DNA of 64,000 nucleotides, from contig NZ_CP076133.1 of the NCBI RefSeq assembly GCF_018736045.1, forward strand, positions 62,001 to 126,000, given 5' to 3'. Position 1 is the stretch's first letter. Each line of letters starts with the position of its first letter. Shown here piece after piece: positions 54,895 through 62,772 of the stretch. The notes under the pieces were generated by a model. The model worked only from the letters and a program-made list of their open reading frames with translations. It did not search any database and was not told where the DNA came from. Source of the DNA: Flammeovirga yaeyamensis (GTDB lineage: Bacteria > Bacteroidota > Bacteroidia > Cytophagales > Flammeovirgaceae). A program made the translations under genes and the position numbers.

Positions 54895-57156
54895 TTATTC
54901 TACAATTGCTGACAATTGAGTGTTAAACACTAGCTTACCTGAATTGATCAGATCTTTATGCTCAATGCTAAACCCTTTTAAAGTTTCTCCATTGCCATTA
55001 GTGACATTGTCAAAATAATCACCCTGACCATTTTTCTCTAAAGCAATTACTTTACCTCCATACACATATTCGTCTAAGTGTAACTGAACATGGTTGAATT
55101 TCGGGGTAGTTAATTGATAGGTTGGAATACCTGGAGCATCTGGGAAAATTCCCAATTGCGTCATCACTAACCAAGCTGACATTGTTCCCGCATCATCATT
55201 ACCCGGAATACCAATAGGAGCATTTTTGAAATACTTTTCAGATTCTGCTTTTGTATATTTCTGAGTGTAATGATGTTTTTTATCCAAGTAGTTGAACAAG
55301 TATGGGAAAGTAATATCCGGCTCGTTTGATAAATCAAAATGTCCTTCCTCGAACAATGCCTCTAAATTCGTAAAGTAAGCTTCTTCACCCATTAACTCTT
55401 TCAACTCGTTCATAGCATGAGGAACAAAAAATCTATATTGCCATGCTGTACCTTCGCAATACCCTTTTCCTCCACTGCCTTTCCAACGGATATCAAAATG
55501 TCTGTCTAAAGGATTGAATGGCTCCATCCATTCTCCGGCTTTTGTCTTAGGACGGAAGAATTGAGTTTCAGCATCATATAGTTTTTTGAAAGACATACTT
55601 TGCTCATACATTTGTTTTGCTACATCATCTTTACCCAAAGCTTCTGCAAATTTTGAGATGGTATAATCAGCAAAATTGTACTCTAATGTAGTTGAAACAG
55701 GTCCCCAAACAATACCATTATGGAAAGTGAAATCCTTCGGATCTCCACCTCTATCATCTATAGGGCAATAACCTAATTCAATATAGTTTTTGATACCCGG
55801 ACGAAGAGGATTGTTCTCTTTAGTTGTTGCTCCTTTTAACATGGCCTCTAGGGCAACATCTGTGTCAAAATCTGTGATACCTTTCATGTAGGTATCTACG
55901 ATAACAGGAACAGCAGGGTCTCCGACCATTACCCACGACTCATTACCGTACAATTCCCATTTTGGTAACCAACCCGACTCTTTATACATTTCCAGCATTG
56001 TTACCGTCATATCTCTTTGCTCTTTAGGATAAAGTAAGGCATTTAATGGGTGTACGGAACGATAAGTATCCCATAAAGAATAAGCTGAATAACGTGTGTA
56101 TCCTTCTGCTTTACCAACGCCCTCTTTTTCCATTAATGGATATTCTCCATTTATATCACTAATTACATGAGGCATAATAATGCTGTGGTATAAAGCTGTA
56201 TAGAACACGGTTTTATCTGTAATATCTCCTTCAGCAATTTCAACTTTAGAAAGTTGTTTTTCCCATTCTGCTTTAGCAGCAAGCTTGATGTCTTCGAAAG
56301 AAAGATCGCGTTGTTCCTGTGATAGGTTCAACTTTGCATTGGCTACAGAAACAAAAGAGATACCTACTTTTACATCTAAAGTAGATGGTTTGTTATCAAA
56401 TAATAGAGCAACGCCCACATCTTTACCAGATGCCTTTTTACTGTTTATTTCTTTTTGATCTTTGAATACCTTAATTTCTTTTGGTTCCCCAATCACTTCT
56501 AAGGCAAAATAGATTTTAGCAATACCTTCACAATCACAGAACTCACCATCCAATTGGTAACCTGTAATTGTACCGTCTTCTTCTACATTAATTTCTCCTC
56601 CTTTCATATGACTCATCTGAGAAGCTAAATCGATATACATATTCGATTTTTTCACTTCTGGATTGAAAGAGAAATTGTAACGAGCAGAACGTTTCGTTGC
56701 CGTCATTTCAGCTTTTAACTTATGCTGATTTAAGATGACTTTATAATAACCCGGTTCAGCGACTTCTGAATTGTAAGACGATTTAAAACTATCAGACGAT
56801 AAGTCTAACTCACCCGTTGATAATTTGATCGGAATACTACCTCCACCAGGACATCCTACTCCTGAAAGGTTAATCGAACTGAATCCATAAATAAAAGGAT
56901 CGCCATGTTCGTACGTTGCAGGAGTTCCAGCTCTTAATCTAAAATCTTTTGTTTGTGGGTTAGGAGAAGCCATACCCCAAGGTAATACAGCACCTGGATA
57001 AGTATTTCCTTTGTTTAGCGTTCCAATAAATGGATTTACATAATCAGTTACGCTTACAGTTTCAATTTCTTGTTGTTGCGTAGGGAGTTGAGAACAACTG
57101 CTACCTACTGCTAACACCAGTAAAATTGATAATAGTTTTTTACTAAAATATTTCAT
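54895..57156 (-). CDS. GH92 alpha-mannosidase-like lipoprotein, second copy
   Basis: 753 residues, same length as the 12051 product and similar throughout. Lipoprotein signal to Cys21 (MKYFSKKLLSILLVLAVGSSC). Family blocks are VNPFIGTLNKGNTYPGAVLPWGM, YSLWDTYRSVHPLNALLYP, GMCC-free ISFV region and GNDDAGTMSAWLVMTQLGIFPDAPG. It would be an exo-acting, calcium-dependent, inverting alpha-mannosidase. It lies alone on its transcript, divergent from the sulfatase at 57638. Two GH92 genes with sulfatases suggest two alpha-mannoside-like linkages or two stages of the same glycan (inference). Confidence 0.92.
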   Translation of the reverse strand: MKYFSKKLLSILLVLAVGSSCSQLPTQQQEIETVSVTDYVNPFIGTLNKGNTYPGAVLPWGMASPNPQTKDFRLRAGTPATYEHGDPFIYGFSSINLSGVGCPGGGSIPIKLSTGELDLSSDSFKSSYNSEVAEPGYYKVILNQHKLKAEMTATKRSARYNFSFNPEVKKSNMYIDLASQMSHMKGGEINVEEDGTITGYQLDGEFCDCEGIAKIYFALEVIGEPKEIKVFKDQKEINSKKASGKDVGVALLFDNKPSTLDVKVGISFVSVANAKLNLSQEQRDLSFEDIKLAAKAEWEKQLSKVEIAEGDITDKTVFYTALYHSIIMPHVISDINGEYPLMEKEGVGKAEGYTRYSAYSLWDTYRSVHPLNALLYPKEQRDMTVTMLEMYKESGWLPKWELYGNESWVMVGDPAVPVIVDTYMKGITDFDTDVALEAMLKGATTKENNPLRPGIKNYIELGYCPIDDRGGDPKDFTFHNGIVWGPVSTTLEYNFADYTISKFAEALGKDDVAKQMYEQSMSFKKLYDAETQFFRPKTKAGEWMEPFNPLDRHFDIRWKGSGGKGYCEGTAWQYRFFVPHAMNELKELMGEEAYFTNLEALFEEGHFDLSNEPDITFPYLFNYLDKKHHYTQKYTKAESEKYFKNAPIGIPGNDDAGTMSAWLVMTQLGIFPDAPGIPTYQLTTPKFNHVQLHLDEYVYGGKVIALEKNGQGDYFDNVTNGNGETLKGFSIEHKDLINSGKLVFNTQLSAIVE

Positions 57157-57637
57157 CTGATATTCCCTATTTTAAAAAATCTCATTGTACACATTTCATT
57201 TTCAAACCGAATAAATACTATCAATCTTTTAATAATTTGCTCGGATTGTATTACGAAAGTAGGCGATGGTAAAATAGAATCGTTTGCGATTCATTAATTA
57301 GAAGAAAAAGGGGTAAACAGAAGAAAATAGTTGTATAAACATAGTGTCTAGAGTGATTTCTAACTTCTGTGGATTCATAAAATCACAGAGGTTAGAAGAG
57401 AAATTACTCCTTATAAATACTAGACATTACCTTTTAAATTATGGCATATAGGACATTTTTTAACGCTTTAGCCTAATTGTACATCAGTTAGAAAGTTAGA
57501 TTTAAGAATATACTTTATATCATTTTTCAATTTTCATATCCATCAATAAATCACATTAATTCTTATGCACTTTCTTAAAAGTGAAGTGGTCTTCCTTCAG
57601 GATAAAGTACATTGAAGCATGAAATTTTAATGTAATT
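57157..57637. promoter_or_regulatory. Divergent intergenic region with an imperfect inverted repeat
   Basis: 481 bp between the GH92 and sulfatase genes. A stem of about 14 bp forms between 57360-57375 (CTAACTTCTGTGGATT) and 57381-57395 (AATCACAGAGGTTAG), with outer arms GTCTAG at 57346 and CTAGAC at 57420. No ORF. It presumably holds both promoters. Confidence 0.5.
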
Positions 57638-59203
57638 ATGAAACAACATCAACTAGTACTAGCTCTATTTGCTTGCCTGAGCTTTTGGAGTTGTACCGAA
57701 AAGGCTTCAAAACAAAAACGACCAAATATCCTTTTTATAATGTCCGATGATCATGCCTATCAGGCGATCAGTGCGTACGGATCTAAACTTATTCAAACTC
57801 CCAACATCGACCGACTTGCTGATGAGGGAATTTTATTTCACAATGCTTGTGTGACCAATTCTATTTGTGCTCCTTCAAGGGCAACAATTCTAACTGGTAA
57901 ACACACACATATCAACGGAAAAATGGACAATGTTCATCCATTTGATACTACTCAAATGACCTTTCCGCAAATCTTCCAAAAGGCAGGATACGAAACGGCA
58001 ATGTATGGCAAACTACATTTTGGAAATAATCCCAAAGGTTTCGACGATTTTATGATTTTACCTGACCAAGGAAATTATATCAATCCAGATTTTATAACTC
58101 CTGAAGGCGACACAACGCTTATGGGATATGTAACTGATTTGATTACCGATTTAACCATCGATTGGTTAAAAAAGAAAAGGGATGAAGATAAACCTTTTAT
58201 GATGATGTATTGGCAAAAGGCTCCACATAGACCATGGTGGCCAAGAGCCGATAAATTCAAAAAATATTCTCAAATGTCATTTCCTGAGCCCGAATCATTA
58301 TTTGATGATTACTCAGGTAGGGGCACTGCCGCTAAAACTGCAGAAATGAATATTTATTCCCATATGACTTACAATCACGATAGTAAGATTAGACCGGAAA
58401 CACTTAAAAGAATGGGACAAATCGACCCTGATGTACCTTTATATAAAAATGGATTTACCTACCCTTACAACAGAGCTACATTAGAACAAAAAGCGGCATA
58501 CGATCCTGTTGTTGATAGCATCAATTTGTATTTTGAAACGCATTGGCCAAAGATGTCTAGGGAGGAGAAAATGAGATGGAAATATCAACGATATATGCAA
58601 GATTATTTGGGTTGTATCGAGTCCGTAGACGAAAACGTAGGTCGCGTATTGGATTATTTAGATGAAAGTGGTTTAGCTGAAAATACTATTGTGGTTTACA
58701 CCTCTGACCAAGGTTTTTACTTAGGAGAACATGGATGGTTCGATAAACGATTTGCTTATAATGAATCGTTTAAAACACCTCTCTTAATTCGTTGGCCATC
58801 TAAGATTAAAGCAGGATCAGTAAATGACGATTTGGTACAAAATTTAGATTTTGCTCAAACTCTTCTGGAAGCCGCCAATATTGATGCTCCTAATGATATG
58901 CAAGGTGAAAGCTTGATGCCTATTCTTACTGGAAATAATAAGGAATGGACTCGTGATGCCGTTTATTATCACTATTATGCTTATCCGGCTTATCATATGG
59001 TGAAAAAGCATTATGCTATTGTAAAAAAAGATTATAAACTTATTCATTTCTATGATGATGTAGACGAGTGGGAATTGTACGATAGACAAAAAGATCCCAA
59101 CGAAATGAATAGTGTTTACGACGACCCTAAGTATGCCGATATAGTCAAAGAACTAAAAGGCGAGTTAGATGGGTTAAGAAAGAAATACAAAGTAATCGAT
59201 TAA
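57638..59203 (+). CDS. Family S1 sulfatase, lipoprotein
   Basis: 521 residues. Lipoprotein signal to Cys19 (MKQHQLVLALFACLSFWSC). Formylglycine motif C-A-P-S-R at 77-81 (NSICAPSRATILTGKHTH), metal-site start NILFIMSDDHAYQAISAYG, and TSDQGFYLGEHGWFDKRFAYNESFKTPLLIRWP near the C-terminus, a pattern of heparan- and glycan-sulfatases of the S1 family. It begins a plus-strand group with a sugar transporter and ribokinase, though a small hairpin separates them. Substrate not determined. Confidence 0.94.
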   Translation: MKQHQLVLALFACLSFWSCTEKASKQKRPNILFIMSDDHAYQAISAYGSKLIQTPNIDRLADEGILFHNACVTNSICAPSRATILTGKHTHINGKMDNVHPFDTTQMTFPQIFQKAGYETAMYGKLHFGNNPKGFDDFMILPDQGNYINPDFITPEGDTTLMGYVTDLITDLTIDWLKKKRDEDKPFMMMYWQKAPHRPWWPRADKFKKYSQMSFPEPESLFDDYSGRGTAAKTAEMNIYSHMTYNHDSKIRPETLKRMGQIDPDVPLYKNGFTYPYNRATLEQKAAYDPVVDSINLYFETHWPKMSREEKMRWKYQRYMQDYLGCIESVDENVGRVLDYLDESGLAENTIVVYTSDQGFYLGEHGWFDKRFAYNESFKTPLLIRWPSKIKAGSVNDDLVQNLDFAQTLLEAANIDAPNDMQGESLMPILTGNNKEWTRDAVYYHYYAYPAYHMVKKHYAIVKKDYKLIHFYDDVDEWELYDRQKDPNEMNSVYDDPKYADIVKELKGELDGLRKKYKVID

Positions 59204-59255
59204 GCTAAAAATGGTCCAAGTGTTTTGCAAAGAGATACTTGAACCCAAAACTGTT

Positions 59256-59273
59256 AGAGATCTCCCGATCTCT
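59256..59273 (+). terminator. Small hairpin between the sulfatase and the transporter gene
   Basis: AGAGATC-TCCC-GATCTCT followed by TTATAAA. Short stem, weak T run; may be a terminator or just a leader structure. Confidence 0.35.
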
Positions 59274-59293
59274 TTATAAACAAACTATTTATT

Positions 59294-60298
59294 ATGGTAC
59301 AATTAACATCTTACCCCTTAGCAGTAATACTTCTGGTTATTACCATGCTCAGTTGGGGTTCTTGGGCAAACACACAAAAACTGACAAGTGGAAAACAATG
59401 GCCTTTTCAGCTTTTTTATTGGGACTACTCTATTGGTGTCATCATCATGTCCCTATTATTTGGATTTACAATCGGAACATTAGGGGATACGGGAAGGAGT
59501 TTTACAGAGGATCTTCTTCAAGCATCGACAACGGCATTATTTTATGCTTTTATTGGTGGAGTGGTTTTTAACTTAGCCAATATATTAATTGTTGCCGCCA
59601 TCGATTTAGCAGGAATGGCCATCGCATTCCCTATAGGTATTGGTATTGCGCTTGTTGAAGGAACAATTATCAATTATATCAACTCACCTGTAGGTAATCC
59701 TATACTCATCTTTTCGGGAATGAGCTGTATTGTTATCGCTATAATTATAGATGCTTTGGCTTATAAGCGGCTTCCACAGAAGGAAGATACCAATTTCTCC
59801 AAAGGTATAATTATATCAGTCATTGGAGGTTTGCTTATGGGGTTATTCTTTTATCTTTTACAAGTTGCATTAGCTTCTAGTTTTGAAAACCCTGAAGCTG
59901 GTAAAATGGAGCCTTTTGCTGCTGCTTTTATCTTTTCGATTGGTATATTTATTTCTAATTTTATTTGGAATACTTGGGCAATGAAAAAACCTTTTAAAGG
60001 TCCAAAAGTAAATTATAGTGACTATTTTAAAGGTGGCTTTAAGATTCATATAGTCGGTATTCTAGGTGGAATAATATGGTGTACCGGTAATGTATTAGCC
60101 AATTACACCTCTGAAGTAGCAGGTGGAGCAATTGCCTATGGTTTAGGTCAAGGTGCCACAATGGTGGCTTCTATTTGGGGTGTATTTGTATGGAAAGAAT
60201 TTAAAGATGCTCCCAAAGGCACCAACACTTTATTATTCTTTATGTTCTTATTTTTCATCATCGGATTATCATTATTAATCAGTGCAAGACTCACTTAA
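59294..60298 (+). CDS. GRP-family sugar uptake permease (GlcU/RbsU type)
   Basis: 334 residues with about ten hydrophobic segments in the drug/metabolite-transporter-like layout of the glucose/ribose porter family. Recognisable are the N-terminal LSWGSWANTQKLTSGKQWPFQLFYWDYSIG, FIGGVVFNLANILIVAAIDLAGMAIAFPIGIG and the C-terminal VAGGAIAYGLGQGATMVASIWGVFVWKEF. It probably imports a monosaccharide by H+ symport. It ends 4 nt before the ribokinase start, so the two are coupled and ribose is the likely substrate (inference). Some relatives carry glucose or other sugars. Confidence 0.8.
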   Translation: MVQLTSYPLAVILLVITMLSWGSWANTQKLTSGKQWPFQLFYWDYSIGVIIMSLLFGFTIGTLGDTGRSFTEDLLQASTTALFYAFIGGVVFNLANILIVAAIDLAGMAIAFPIGIGIALVEGTIINYINSPVGNPILIFSGMSCIVIAIIIDALAYKRLPQKEDTNFSKGIIISVIGGLLMGLFFYLLQVALASSFENPEAGKMEPFAAAFIFSIGIFISNFIWNTWAMKKPFKGPKVNYSDYFKGGFKIHIVGILGGIIWCTGNVLANYTSEVAGGAIAYGLGQGATMVASIWGVFVWKEFKDAPKGTNTLLFFMFLFFIIGLSLLISARLT

Positions 60299-60302
60299 TA
60301 TC

Positions 60303-61232
60303 ATGAAAAAAATTATAGTTATTGGTAGCTCAAATACAGATATGGTGGTGAAATCACCTAGAATTCCTGCACCCGGCGAGACTATCCTAGGTGGGAAGTT
60401 TATGCAAGTAGCAGGTGGTAAAGGAGCGAATCAAGCAGTAGCTGCGGCTCGATCTGGAGGACTCGTATCTTTTATTGGTAAAATAGGAAATGATACGCTT
60501 GGGAATGAAGCTAAAAAGGGGTTAGATAGGGAAAATATTGATACATCCAATATGTATGTTGATCCAACGAATCCTTCTGGGGTTGCCTTAATTTTTGTGA
60601 GTGAGGAAGGGGAAAATAGTATTTCTGTGGCCTCAGGAGCGAATGATACATTAAGTCCAGAAGACATTACCCACTCTGAATCTTTTATCAAAGAACATGA
60701 TATTCTATTGGTTCAGTTTGAGACTCCCATGCCCACGGTAAGAAAGGCAATAGAAGTGGCTAAAAAACATCAACTAAAAGTAATTGTTAACCCTGCCCCT
60801 GCAGGTCAACTTCAAGAAGATTTATTTCCATTAATTGACCTTATTATTCCGAATGAAACAGAAACGGAATTGATTACCGGTATTAAGATTACTGATCATG
60901 AAAGCATGGTCAACGCTGCCGATCAATTATTGGCCAAGGGAGTAAAGAATGTTTTAATCACTTTGGGTTCAAAAGGAGTATACCTCAAAAATGAAGAGAT
61001 GGATACTATTGTTCCCGCATATAAAGTCAATGCAAAAGATACTACCGCTGCTGGAGATACATTTTGTGGAGCATTATCTGTGGCATTATCAAATGATCAA
61101 CTTTTGTTGGAAGCTATCGAGACAGCCAATGCTTCTGCCGGTTTATCCACTCAAAAAGACGGTGCCCAGACTTCAATTCCTTATCAAAAAGAAGTCATTG
61201 ATTTTATGGAAAAGAACACTGCTAAAAAATAG
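60303..61232 (+). CDS. rbsK: Ribokinase (PfkB family)
   Basis: 309 residues from the ATG at 60303; the longer frame from 60282 adds seven residues and overlaps the permease gene. It phosphorylates D-ribose to ribose 5-phosphate in the cytoplasm. PfkB/ribokinase signatures are IGSSNTDMVV, the sugar-binding GGKGANQAVAAARSGG, VNPAPAGQL, NETETELITG and the catalytic DTTAAGDTFCGAL, whose second Asp is the base (Cys replaces the more common Asn at the fifth position after it). The close coupling to a sugar permease supports ribose use. A strong bidirectional terminator follows. Confidence 0.9.
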   Translation: MKKIIVIGSSNTDMVVKSPRIPAPGETILGGKFMQVAGGKGANQAVAAARSGGLVSFIGKIGNDTLGNEAKKGLDRENIDTSNMYVDPTNPSGVALIFVSEEGENSISVASGANDTLSPEDITHSESFIKEHDILLVQFETPMPTVRKAIEVAKKHQLKVIVNPAPAGQLQEDLFPLIDLIIPNETETELITGIKITDHESMVNAADQLLAKGVKNVLITLGSKGVYLKNEEMDTIVPAYKVNAKDTTAAGDTFCGALSVALSNDQLLLEAIETANASAGLSTQKDGAQTSIPYQKEVIDFMEKNTAKK

Positions 61233-61260
61233 TCTGATTCATCGATTACTCTTTATCAAA

Positions 61261-61304
61261 AAAGCTTCAATTTTTGTCTAGAAACTGACAAAAATTGAAG
61301 CTTT
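61261..61304. terminator. Bidirectional terminator between rbsK and mogA
   Basis: 18-bp perfect stem, AAAGCTTCAATTTTTGTC (61261-61278) with GACAAAAATTGAAGCTTT (61287-61304), 8-nt loop, T-rich on both sides. Confidence 0.9.
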
Positions 61305-61331
61305 CTTTATTCAAGCCACTTTACAAAAAAT

Positions 61332-61868
61332 CTATTTTTGTTTAGGTCTAAATACCTTCATCTCTTCTGGATTCGTTTCAATATATGCACCACCAATTAG
61401 GTCGATGCAATAAGGAATTGCAGGAAAAACAACCTCCAAACACTCTTTGATAGATTTAGGTTTTCCAGGTAGATTCACAATTAGTGTGCTTCCTCTCACT
61501 CCCGCAGTCTGACGAGAAAGAATGGCTGTTGGTACATACTGCAAGCTTACCTGACGCATCTGTTCTCCGAATCCAGGAAGCATTTTATCACAAACTGCTT
61601 CTGTTGCTTCTGGTGTTACATCTCTAAGTGCTGGCCCTGTTCCACCTGTAGTCACAATTAGGCTACAACCTTTCATTGCCATCTTGATCATACGATCTTC
61701 TAATTGATCTTGCTCGTCTGGAACTACTTTATAGACTTCTTCCCAAGGACAAGTCAACCACAGGTTCATCAGTCTTCTGACTTCTTTTCCTGGAAGGTCT
61801 TCATATTCTCCTCTGCTTGCTCTGTCTGATACATTGATAATGCCAATTTTAAGTTCTTTGTTGCTCAT
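61332..61868 (-). CDS. mogA: Molybdopterin adenylyltransferase MogA/MoaB family
   Basis: 178 residues from the ATG at 61868 (MSNKELKIGIINVSDRASRGEYED); an ATG at 61943 would add 25 residues unlike the family. The signatures are IGIINVSDRASRG and SLIVTTGGTGPALRDVTPEATEAVCDKMLPGFGEQMR, then GVRGSTLIVNLPGKPKSIKECLEVVFPAIPYCIDLIGG. MogA adenylates molybdopterin before molybdenum insertion in molybdenum cofactor synthesis. It stands alone between rbsK and an Rrf2 gene; no other moa/moe genes are here. No link to the glycan genes. Confidence 0.92.
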   Translation of the reverse strand: MSNKELKIGIINVSDRASRGEYEDLPGKEVRRLMNLWLTCPWEEVYKVVPDEQDQLEDRMIKMAMKGCSLIVTTGGTGPALRDVTPEATEAVCDKMLPGFGEQMRQVSLQYVPTAILSRQTAGVRGSTLIVNLPGKPKSIKECLEVVFPAIPYCIDLIGGAYIETNPEEMKVFRPKQK

Positions 61869-61991
61869 GGTTTGTTTGGATGTGATTTTTTGGTGGTTCA
61901 AATTAATCTTGTTTTGGGGGATTGTGCAAGTTTTTTTTACCATTTATTTGTAGGGGAAGAATGCGATTGGCCCTTACTGGGAATTGCACAT

Positions 61992-62031
61992 AAAAAAACA
62001 TCATCAAAAAATTAGATTATTTGATGATGTT
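61992..62031 (-). terminator. Rho-independent terminator of the Rrf2 gene
   Basis: Stem ACATCATCAAA with TTTGATGATGT around 61998-62030; on the minus strand a T run follows. Downstream of the stop at 62050. Confidence 0.8.
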
Positions 62032-62049
62032 CCATGTTTTTAATGTTTG

Positions 62050-62478
62050 CTAAATTAAGAAAGCTTCTCCTTTCTCAACACCTTTAGCTAAGTCTAAAAT
62101 AGTAGTCTCTATCAGCATTTTATTGAGATCAGCTTTGATCCCTTTAAAATGATTGTGTAGTGGACAGGGTTTTTCGTCCGAACAATGTTCGAAACCCAAA
62201 CCACAGCTAGTCATTAAATCGTCGCCGTCTATTGTTTCTACGATTTTATATAAGGTCACATTTAACTGATCTTCCAACATATAAAATCCACCTTTTGGTC
62301 CTTTCGCAGATTCAATTAACCCAACTTTTTTAATTTGCTGTAAGATTTTTGCGATAAATGGCTCTGGTACTTTAGTGTGCTCAGCAATTTCTTTGCTTCC
62401 TACTCTTTTACCCTCCTCGGTTTTTTGTGTAATATAAACCAAGGCACGAATGCCATATGTACATGCTTTTGATAACAT
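62050..62478 (-). CDS. Rrf2-family transcriptional regulator
   Basis: 142 residues. Winged-helix start typical of Rrf2/IscR/NsrR (MLSKACTYGIRALVYITQKTEEGKRVGSKEIAEHTKVPEPFIAKILQQIKKVGLIESAKGPKGGF). Three cysteines, C92, C99 and C105 (SCGLGFEHCSDEKPCPLH), are spaced as in iron-sulfur-cluster-binding members that sense nitric oxide, iron-sulfur status or oxygen. It has its own promoter (TAAATTTG at 62507-62514) and is divergent from the PepSY gene, which it may control (inference). Confidence 0.92.
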   Translation of the reverse strand: MLSKACTYGIRALVYITQKTEEGKRVGSKEIAEHTKVPEPFIAKILQQIKKVGLIESAKGPKGGFYMLEDQLNVTLYKIVETIDGDDLMTSCGLGFEHCSDEKPCPLHNHFKGIKADLNKMLIETTILDLAKGVEKGEAFLI

Positions 62479-62506
62479 CGGGTAATGGAAATTTATTTAC
62501 GATATA

Positions 62507-62514
62507 CAAATTTA
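62507..62514 (-). promoter_or_regulatory. Bacteroidota-type -7 box for the Rrf2 gene
   Basis: TAAATTTG on the minus strand is a perfect match to TAnnTTTG, 29 bp upstream of the ATG at 62478. A T-rich stretch with TTTTTTGG lies upstream at less than ideal spacing for a -33 box. Confidence 0.45.
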
Positions 62515-62730
62515 ACGGGTTTTATTACCAAAAAAGGTAACGAATTTCACCCAATAAAGATGATTGAATAAAGTTAACAACTCTAACTCAAATATAATAG
62601 AATACCTATTTGTCTTTTATTAAAAACAGATTAAATTTACGTTAACAAACAGAATTAAGTTCATTATCAGATATTTCTCTGCTACTCCTCTTCAACTCTT
62701 AAAGAGTTTGATAGAGTTTAGGTTGTATAT

Positions 62731-62755
62731 CAAAGCCTGTGAGATACAGGCTTTG
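62731..62755 (+). promoter_or_regulatory. Hairpin in the leader of the PepSY gene
   Basis: 10-bp perfect stem CAAAGCCTGT (62731-62740) with ACAGGCTTTG (62746-62755) and loop GAGAT, ending 17 nt before the likely TTG start at 62773. No T run, so a leader structure or operator rather than a terminator. Confidence 0.5.
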
Positions 62756-62772
62756 GTTCTAAATTTTAAAAA

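Noticed and set aside
31566-61232. A dedicated nucleoside-utilisation pathway made of the ADP-ribosylglycohydrolase-like protein, NCS1 permease, GRP permease and ribokinase
   Set aside because: The genes are spread over 30 kb on separate transcripts, and each has other plausible roles; kept only as a remark.
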